DNA from: Prevotella nigrescens
Lineage (GTDB): Bacteria > Bacteroidota > Bacteroidia > Bacteroidales > Bacteroidaceae
Direction: 5' to 3'
Length of the DNA stretch: 64,000 nt
NCBI RefSeq assembly: GCF_031191185.1
Contig: NZ_CP133464.1
Span: 372,001-436,000 of the forward strand
The notes beneath the pieces were generated by a model that ran no database searches, was not told the DNA's origin, and saw only the letters and a program-made list of their open reading frames with translations. The position numbers and the translations under genes were made by a program. Shown in pieces: positions 58,450 through 64,000 of this stretch; the stretch's first letter is position 1; each line of letters starts with the position of its first letter.

Positions 58450-59667
58450 CTACCTTTCTCTTATAATTCTGCTTTTGTGCACATAGCCAGTCTTGCCGTC
58501 GTTTGTAGAAACCTTCCACCACTCACCGTCCGCCTCTAAAACACGAACCGGAGTGTCGGAAGGAATGCGTCCGATTATCCGTGCCGATGTGCCGCCCTTT
58601 TCCCGCAGGTTGCAATAACCATCAGAATCGTATATAAAGTGAGACGCAACCTTATTGTTGAGTCCATTAGCAGTTTCTGTCTCCTGTACAGAATGAATAG
58701 AGGCTACAAGTTCTTCCAGCCTATTGTTATCATAAAAATTGTGCTTTTTAAGTCGGCTTTCTATATCTGGAAACTGACGAAGAAAATACTCAAGATATTC
58801 GAAGGCCTTGCTGCCACGAGGTTCAAGAATAGCTGCCCGGTTCTTGTCGTCGTAGTCCATCATGAGCGTAACCAAGTAAGCCAAACATTGGTCTTTCACG
58901 TTCACATCGTATTCCAACACATCAAACGTCCAAGAAAACGATGTAACAATTCCTTCAAAGTCTTTAAAATCGTCTCGGTTATTGGCACATTGTTCGTATA
59001 TCTGTTTTATAAGCCGTTTCCTAATGCCCCGTTTCTTGTTATTATAAAATAATATCGATATGACAGATGGAGCGTCGAAATAGCTAGACAGTCGTGCATT
59101 TCTCACGGCTATCTCCATGAGGTCTGGATTACCCTCATAGTCGAACTTGAAAACCACTTCAGTTGCATCGCCTGAGTTTTCTTTAAAGTATGGCAGAACT
59201 GTAGAATCGTTGTTGAACAGCAATTTGTTATATGCTGCAATTCTTTTACCTGCACCCGACTCGTTGTCGTAGAGGTATCTTCTTGCGTCTTCTTTGGTTA
59301 CGTTTTTCTCAATCCATGGTTGGTAGAACAAATCTTCTACGGCTGGGTAGATAAATCTACCAAATTCGTTAATCGTATATTCAGTATCTATCGAATTAAT
59401 TGGGTTTGCTGTCGTTTTTGGAACTGCAGGCAAATACAGTCCGAACAAATATAAACATTTGTCGCGGAAAGACTGTTGCGATGGTTCTTTATAGCCATTC
59501 TCTTTCAGAAATGTCCTAATCGTCTCGGTTTGCCATTTGTCTCGGTCGAAAGTCTTCTTGTTATTAATCTTTCTAACTGTCTTTATGTTGCAACAAGTCC
59601 AACTATATGAGCCATTGCAAACAAAAAGTAAGCAGAGTATTAACAGTGAGTAAAATCGATTGTTCAT
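58450..59667 (-). CDS. secreted protein with C-terminal SH3 domain
   Basis: 405 residues from ATG 59667. The signal peptide covers about 1-22 (NNRFYSLLILCLLFVCNGSYS); the following W-T-C-C could also be a lipidation site, but the spacing is not ideal. The middle 300 residues are alpha-helical and unrecognised. Residues about 345-405 are a bacterial SH3 domain: DGYCNLREKGGTSARIIGRIPSDTPVRVLEADGEWWKVSTNDGKTGYVHKSRI. These domains bind peptidoglycan or peptide stems. The promoter candidate at 59947-59977 gives a 270-base leader. Function unknown; cell-envelope location expected. Confidence 0.8.
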   Translation of the reverse strand: MNNRFYSLLILCLLFVCNGSYSWTCCNIKTVRKINNKKTFDRDKWQTETIRTFLKENGYKEPSQQSFRDKCLYLFGLYLPAVPKTTANPINSIDTEYTINEFGRFIYPAVEDLFYQPWIEKNVTKEDARRYLYDNESGAGKRIAAYNKLLFNNDSTVLPYFKENSGDATEVVFKFDYEGNPDLMEIAVRNARLSSYFDAPSVISILFYNNKKRGIRKRLIKQIYEQCANNRDDFKDFEGIVTSFSWTFDVLEYDVNVKDQCLAYLVTLMMDYDDKNRAAILEPRGSKAFEYLEYFLRQFPDIESRLKKHNFYDNNRLEELVASIHSVQETETANGLNNKVASHFIYDSDGYCNLREKGGTSARIIGRIPSDTPVRVLEADGEWWKVSTNDGKTGYVHKSRIIRER

Positions 59668-59946
59668 ACGCAATTTTTTGTTAAAGTTCCTACATATATT
59701 TTAATCAAAGTCGTTTCTGCATTTATGAAGAAAATTATTTTCCAACATCATAAACAAACAAATTACATTTCCCAATCCAATTCATTATGAAGTCATCAAT
59801 GACAGAGGAAAGACGTGGCATGCCCAGTCACAATTCAATATTCCTTTAAAACATACACATACCATAAACAACTCTTTTTTGGTGGTCAATTAGCATTTGT
59901 TCAGCAAAAAGCCCAAAAGTTTTGTAAGTTGTTCCAAATTGTAGTG

Positions 59947-59977
59947 CAAAGTTACTATATTTCTTCGGAATATGCAA
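59947..59977 (-). promoter_or_regulatory. probable promoter of the SH3 gene
   Basis: Minus strand TTG (59975-59977), 20 bases, TAACTTTG (59947-59954). It is 280 bases before the ATG, so either a long leader or a separate small transcript is made. Confidence 0.62.
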
Positions 59978-60316
59978 CTATTTGCTCATTTATTTTGTAA
60001 TCAGATACAGTTATATAGGAGTGGCATTTATTACAATCACCCTTTTTCCAAAGTATCTCCACCTCTTTTCTACTGAAGCATTTATTTCCTTTTGGGAAGA
60101 ATTGTATGGGACTTTTTCAAATTTATTTTAAGAAAGACTGATAATTTCTTAATTACCACTGCGCTGCGTGGGATACGAAGAGAAAACTCAAAGTCATGAC
60201 TATACTAACGACGGGAACGAAAGCCATTAATTGCTCTTGGTCATTCGCTTTGACAAATAAGACAGAGTACCACTATGTCTGCGATTGTAACATTAAAATA
60301 GAAAAAATTTATGCAT

Positions 60317-60408
60317 AAAAAAAAGCGATGACCCTCTCAGGCGACCGCTTCATAAACCTTTAATAGGTATTAGTGGATTTAAGGTAAAAAAGATTGTTTT
60401 CAGGATAA
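60317..60408 (-). ncRNA. candidate small RNA of about 90 bases
   Basis: In a 1.2-kb stretch without protein genes, a near-perfect promoter (60415-60446, minus strand) is followed about 60 bases later by an intrinsic terminator: AAGCG (60346-60350 read in reverse) pairs with CGCTT (60323-60327), followed by a run of eight T. Start near 60408 and stop near 60317 give a transcript of about 90 bases. Inside, ACCT and AGGT form another small stem. I cannot match it to a known RNA family. A 14-codon frame begins before the hairpin but would run through the terminator. Confidence 0.6.
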
Positions 60409-60414
60409 CGATGG

Positions 60415-60446
60415 CAAAGTTATGTAAATAATTCTGTTGCTCCAAA
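60415..60446 (-). promoter_or_regulatory. promoter of the candidate small RNA
   Basis: Minus strand TTTG (60443-60446), 20 bases, TAACTTTG (60415-60422), a full consensus match with no protein gene downstream on that strand for 650 bases. Confidence 0.78.
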
Positions 60447-60636
60447 TGTTTTTGCTGTTTTTTTATTGTTTTTTCATTGTGCACGCCAACACAAACAAAC
60501 ATTCTTATAAAATCTAAGTCATGTCAAAGTTTAATTAAAGAAATACAACAACATCATATAGGTACAATCTAAATAAACCGTTTCCTTATTGTGTTTAGAT
60601 CATTTGTAAGAATTATTAGATTTCCCAGTCTGTTTC

Positions 60637-60687
60637 TTTGACATCAAAATTATTTATATTACCTTTGTCAGGTCTAAATGCAGACCT
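60637..60687 (+). promoter_or_regulatory. promoter and leader hairpin of the large LRR gene
   Basis: TTTG (60637-60640), 19 bases, TACCTTTG (60660-60667). Just after, 60670-60675 and 60682-60687 (AGGTCT/AGACCT) form a perfect 6-bp hairpin at the very start of a leader of about 205 bases. Confidence 0.78.
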
Positions 60688-60878
60688 ATATAAATCGATT
60701 TCTAACCGTCTTGCCTTGTATCTTATGATGCAAAACACTCCATAACGAGATTACGACGGGTGGGGTATAATTCGAACAAAAGGACACCATTGCACCATGT
60801 CTCTTTCCGAAGAGCGATTTAAAAGTACTGTCCAAAGACAACCAACCCTAAACATTAATTATTAAACAACAAGTTAAA

Positions 60879-63800
60879 ATGAGAAGAATCTACTTACTGA
60901 TGTTTGCCCTGATGCTATGTTTTAGTATGGCAAATGCACAAGTTATCGAAGGTACGGTGCTGAAATCGTGGGACGGAGCCAGTGGTTCCATCGAGATTCC
61001 AGCCAATGTTACCGAGATAGCAGCGAACTGTTTCTACACGCCGGCCGAGGAAGACCCCGACACTTGGGAGGTTATTGCCGAGGAAAAGAGTAACACCAAC
61101 ATTACAAGCGTTAAGCTGAACAATGTCAAGAAGATTGGCAAGAACGCATTCAGAGGCTGTTCCAACATCGAAACAATCGATGCTCCAAATGTTGAAACTA
61201 TCGAAGAAGGTGCATTCTATGGGTTAGAGAAATTGACAATACTCAGTCTTCCAAGTATAAAGGAACTCGGTATGAACGCCTTCGAAGGCTGCAATCAAAT
61301 CGCAAAAATCGCCTTGGGAAGTGGTCTTGCAAAGATGTTTGGCAACACTTTCAAAGGCTGTAAGGCGGTGTCAGACATCTCTGTGGCTGCTGGCGGCACA
61401 TACAAAGCCGCACAGAACGCAATCGTCAGCCCAGACAAAACACTGGTCTATCTTGCTGGAAAGGCAAAGGAGATAAAGCTGACAGCCGACGAATGCACTG
61501 CCATCGGCGACGATGCACTGTACAACAATACCAATGTAACGAAGATAGACCTGCCCGGTGTGAAGACCATTGGCAAGAACAGCTTCACGGGTTGCAGTGC
61601 TTTGTCGGAACTGTTGGTGCCCAATCTTGTGAGCGTAGCTACCGATAGCTACATTACATGGAGCGGTGTGGCATCGCTGACAGTGGTTGATATTCACCTA
61701 AGTAAGGACTTCGTGTCGTTCGGAGCCACCGAATTTGCCGACAAAACCTCTACTACCATCTATGTTGCCGACGAGAATGTAAAGGCAAAACTCCAGAAAA
61801 AGTTCAGCAAATGTAAGATTGTAATTGGCGAACCACAGTCTGTCAAGAACTACAAAGTAACCTATTATATTACGAACATAGAGGTTGCAGGAAAGAAATC
61901 AGGCGAAATAGAGGCCTGGACCAATGGCGCACGCAACTTTGAAACAGGGACGGAGATACCCGATGGCAATGCCGTTTCGGTGATGGTAACACCCTATGGC
62001 GGCTACAAAATAGACAAGTGGGAGGTGAACGGCAAGCCTGCTGCAACCGAAAACATTCGTCCATCATCGTCCATCAATGGCGAAATATGGTTTGTCAACC
62101 ACATCACCGAGGCTTTGAACATAGCCGTTACGCTGAAGGCAGAAGAGGAAGGAGACCTTATTTTCTTTAAAAGTAAGGAGCCAGACTTTGGCAATGTAAC
62201 CTGCACGGTGGTGGAGACGGGCAAGCAGATAAAGACTGCCGAAAAGGTAAAGAAGGGTGCCAAGCTCCACTTCGAGGCATTCCCGAACACAGGCTACCAC
62301 GTTACGCAGTGGTATAAGCTTGGTAAAGAAACCGTTACAGACGAAAATGGAAACAAGAAAACCGTTGAAAAGTATCTTCCTATCCCTGGTTACGACAACG
62401 CTACAGTGTACGAATGCAACGCAGAAGATGCCTTGGACATACTCGTAGACTTCGATCGCGAACAGGGAAAACATATTGTCAGCTTCAAGTCTCTGAACGA
62501 AAAGACAGGCGAACTCACGGCTTCGGTAGATGGAAACAATATTTCTACGGGGGCAGTAGTAGCCCATGGCGCAACCGTAGTGTTTACAGCGCACCCCAAA
62601 GAGGGCTATGTTGTAGACAGCTGGCTGCTCAACGAAGAAGAAGTGAAAGGCGAAAAGGGTCTGACCTACACCATTTCCGACCTGAAAGAAGACGTTACTG
62701 TATGGTTGGTTTGCAGTGAAAAGTCGGAAGAACCCGAGCATAAGGCAGAGATAAAAGACGGGCATCTCATCTCGTGGAAGCCAAAAGGCAAGGCAGTTAC
62801 CCCCGAAGGAGTGCAGTATATAGACAACAATGCGTTGCAAGCCGCCACAGAACTCGAGTCGTTCCACATCACGAAAGACGTCAAGAGCATAGGCGAACTG
62901 GTGTTCTTGTTCTGTACTCAGCTCACAGAAATAACGGTAGACCCTGACAACAAGTACTTTACTTCGGTAGACGGCGTATTGTACAGCAAAGACAAAACAC
63001 GCCTGATGGCTTATCCTCCGGGACGTTCAGGTGCGTCATACGAGATTATTCAGAGTGCAACAAGCATCAAGCCGGGCGCATTTGCATTGGTTCCGTCGCT
63101 TCTTGGCGTTACTGTGGCAAAGGGAAACACGGCTCTGCGTGCCAGCAAAGGTGCTCTCTACACACGCAACATGCTCACTTTGCTCTATCAGCCCACCATT
63201 CCGCAGACTGCACCAGGTACTGATAAGCTTGCATTGAACGAGGGATTGGAAACCATTGCACGCTATGCTTTGGCCTACAACCATACGGTTACCGAGATAA
63301 CGCTGCCGGGTTCGCTGAAGACTATCGAGGCCAATGCGCTTTCAAACAATCCTAACTTGAATGGCATAAAGTGGGAAGAGGGCGTTGAACCCGAGCTTGA
63401 AGCCATTGGCGATTCGGCTTTCTACCACGACGGACAGTTTGCAAAACTGCAACATATCCCCTCTTTGAAAACGCTTGGAGCAGGTGTTTTCATTAAGAAC
63501 GCCAACCTTTTGGAAGTCCATATACCTGCCAATTGCACCATAGGAGACAAGGCATTCTTCGAATGTCTGGCTCTCCAGAACGTCTATTCGTACGGAATGA
63601 CTCCGCCAGTGATAGCCGATGACGCTTTCAAGTCAATCTACTATCTCGACGAAGCAGTACTGCACGTGGATAAGAATGCGGTGGAAGCCTACAAGAAAGC
63701 CGATGGCTGGCGCCACTTCAAGCACTACGAGACGGGCACAGTTACTGCCATTGGCTCGGCAAGGGCAGGCGCAGGCAGTGCAATTCGTGTGGTAGGGCAG

Positions 63801-63977
63801 AGCAACGGCTACACCGTTGAAGGACTGAATGCCGGACAACGCTACACGCTCTGCACCGTTTCAGGCACACAGATAGCAGCAGGCACAGCCAACGGCAGCA
63901 GTCTGTTTGTCCCCGTTCAGCGCGGACAGATTTACATTCTGAATATTGCAGGCGTCAGAACCTACAAATTATTTTAA
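60879..63977 (+). CDS. large BspA-like LRR/repeat surface protein
   Basis: 1032 residues, complete, ending 23 bases before the window edge. Signal peptide 1-20 (ending NAQ). LRR_5 repeats fill about 25-325 (KIGKNAFRGCSNIETIDAPNVETIEEGAFYG and similar) and again about 640-960. Between them (about 325-620) are three repeats of the divergent InlB-B/bacterial-repeat type: VSVMVTPYGGYKIDKWEVNG, LHFEAFPNTGYHVTQWYK and VVFTAHPKEGYVVDSWLLN. The second LRR block closes with IHV-type unit VLHVDKNAVEAYKKADGWRHFK. The final 75 residues (YTLCTVSGTQIAAG...GQIYILNIAGVRTYKLF) fit a type IX sorting domain. Likely a cell-surface adhesin; ligand unknown. A paralogue with the same closing unit lies at 35.1 kb. 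Confidence 0.9.
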   Translation: MRRIYLLMFALMLCFSMANAQVIEGTVLKSWDGASGSIEIPANVTEIAANCFYTPAEEDPDTWEVIAEEKSNTNITSVKLNNVKKIGKNAFRGCSNIETIDAPNVETIEEGAFYGLEKLTILSLPSIKELGMNAFEGCNQIAKIALGSGLAKMFGNTFKGCKAVSDISVAAGGTYKAAQNAIVSPDKTLVYLAGKAKEIKLTADECTAIGDDALYNNTNVTKIDLPGVKTIGKNSFTGCSALSELLVPNLVSVATDSYITWSGVASLTVVDIHLSKDFVSFGATEFADKTSTTIYVADENVKAKLQKKFSKCKIVIGEPQSVKNYKVTYYITNIEVAGKKSGEIEAWTNGARNFETGTEIPDGNAVSVMVTPYGGYKIDKWEVNGKPAATENIRPSSSINGEIWFVNHITEALNIAVTLKAEEEGDLIFFKSKEPDFGNVTCTVVETGKQIKTAEKVKKGAKLHFEAFPNTGYHVTQWYKLGKETVTDENGNKKTVEKYLPIPGYDNATVYECNAEDALDILVDFDREQGKHIVSFKSLNEKTGELTASVDGNNISTGAVVAHGATVVFTAHPKEGYVVDSWLLNEEEVKGEKGLTYTISDLKEDVTVWLVCSEKSEEPEHKAEIKDGHLISWKPKGKAVTPEGVQYIDNNALQAATELESFHITKDVKSIGELVFLFCTQLTEITVDPDNKYFTSVDGVLYSKDKTRLMAYPPGRSGASYEIIQSATSIKPGAFALVPSLLGVTVAKGNTALRASKGALYTRNMLTLLYQPTIPQTAPGTDKLALNEGLETIARYALAYNHTVTEITLPGSLKTIEANALSNNPNLNGIKWEEGVEPELEAIGDSAFYHDGQFAKLQHIPSLKTLGAGVFIKNANLLEVHIPANCTIGDKAFFECLALQNVYSYGMTPPVIADDAFKSIYYLDEAVLHVDKNAVEAYKKADGWRHFKHYETGTVTAIGSARAGAGSAIRVVGQSNGYTVEGLNAGQRYTLCTVSGTQIAAGTANGSSLFVPVQRGQIYILNIAGVRTYKLF

Positions 63978-64000
63978 TACAGACAACCCAAACGCGCCTT

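Noticed and set aside
60317-60362. A 14-codon frame (beginning MKRSPERV) in the candidate small RNA
   Set aside because: It spans the terminator hairpin and T run, so most transcripts would end before its stop; no ribosome site is evident.

Overview
The window looks like chromosome of an anaerobic, amino-acid-fermenting Bacteroidota, most likely a Prevotella or close relative. The evidence is: promoters of the Bacteroidota type (TTTG or TTG, 19-20 bases, TAnnTTTG) in front of many genes and both tRNAs; BspA-like leucine-rich-repeat surface proteins; C-terminal domains like those of type IX secretion cargo; a TonB-dependent receptor with a carboxypeptidase-like N-terminal domain; a DUF4348-type lipoprotein; and a glutamate mutase gene cluster. 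Species assignment is inference.

Left part (1-13.5 kb, all minus strand). A consensus promoter at 9.84 kb starts glmS-glmL-glmE-methylaspartate ammonia-lyase, followed after an array of 22-bp hairpin units by an AtuA/DUF1446 protein and a DUF4387 protein, then a terminator at 2.85 kb. A second unit encodes a P-loop protein with an alanyl-tRNA-synthetase-like editing motif and a two-subunit class I fumarase/mesaconase, and ends at a strong terminator at 0.25 kb. Together these give glutamate -> 3-methylaspartate -> mesaconate -> citramalate; no citramalate lyase is present, and three uncharacterised proteins travel with the pathway. A cobalamin adenosyltransferase at 30.5 kb could supply the glutamate mutase coenzyme. 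From 13.5 back to 10.2 kb lies an RNase D-like/rlmI/tilS operon.

Middle (13.5-40 kb). ftsK and a LolA-like protein; a type IX cargo protein; serine dehydratase; a secreted lysozyme-like protein; tRNA-Arg(CCG); a TonB receptor; rubredoxin; a YihY membrane protein; three tandem micro membrane-protein genes, one frameshifted; htpG; cobalamin adenosyltransferase; a lipoate ligase-lipoyl synthase fusion; an FMN/4Fe-4S membrane redox protein; a BspA-like protein; a decayed helicase fragment; an SDR oxidoreductase; a cation-efflux protein; and tRNA-Met, probably the initiator.

Right part (40-64 kb). A second SDR; a tetR-fabG-rluA-membrane protein operon; a DUF4348-murB-PhnP-like operon; pheS; tamA-walJ; a TrmH-family methyltransferase followed by a helicase with an embedded DEDDh exonuclease; trmB; glyA; an SH3 protein; a candidate small RNA; and a large LRR/repeat surface protein.

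The most unusual signal is a family of intergenic arrays at eight loci whose units repeat every 22 bp. In seven of them a unit is a 5-7-5 inverted repeat plus a 5-base spacer, and one locus (4815-5029) has ten positions in exact register with different, mostly self-complementary arms.
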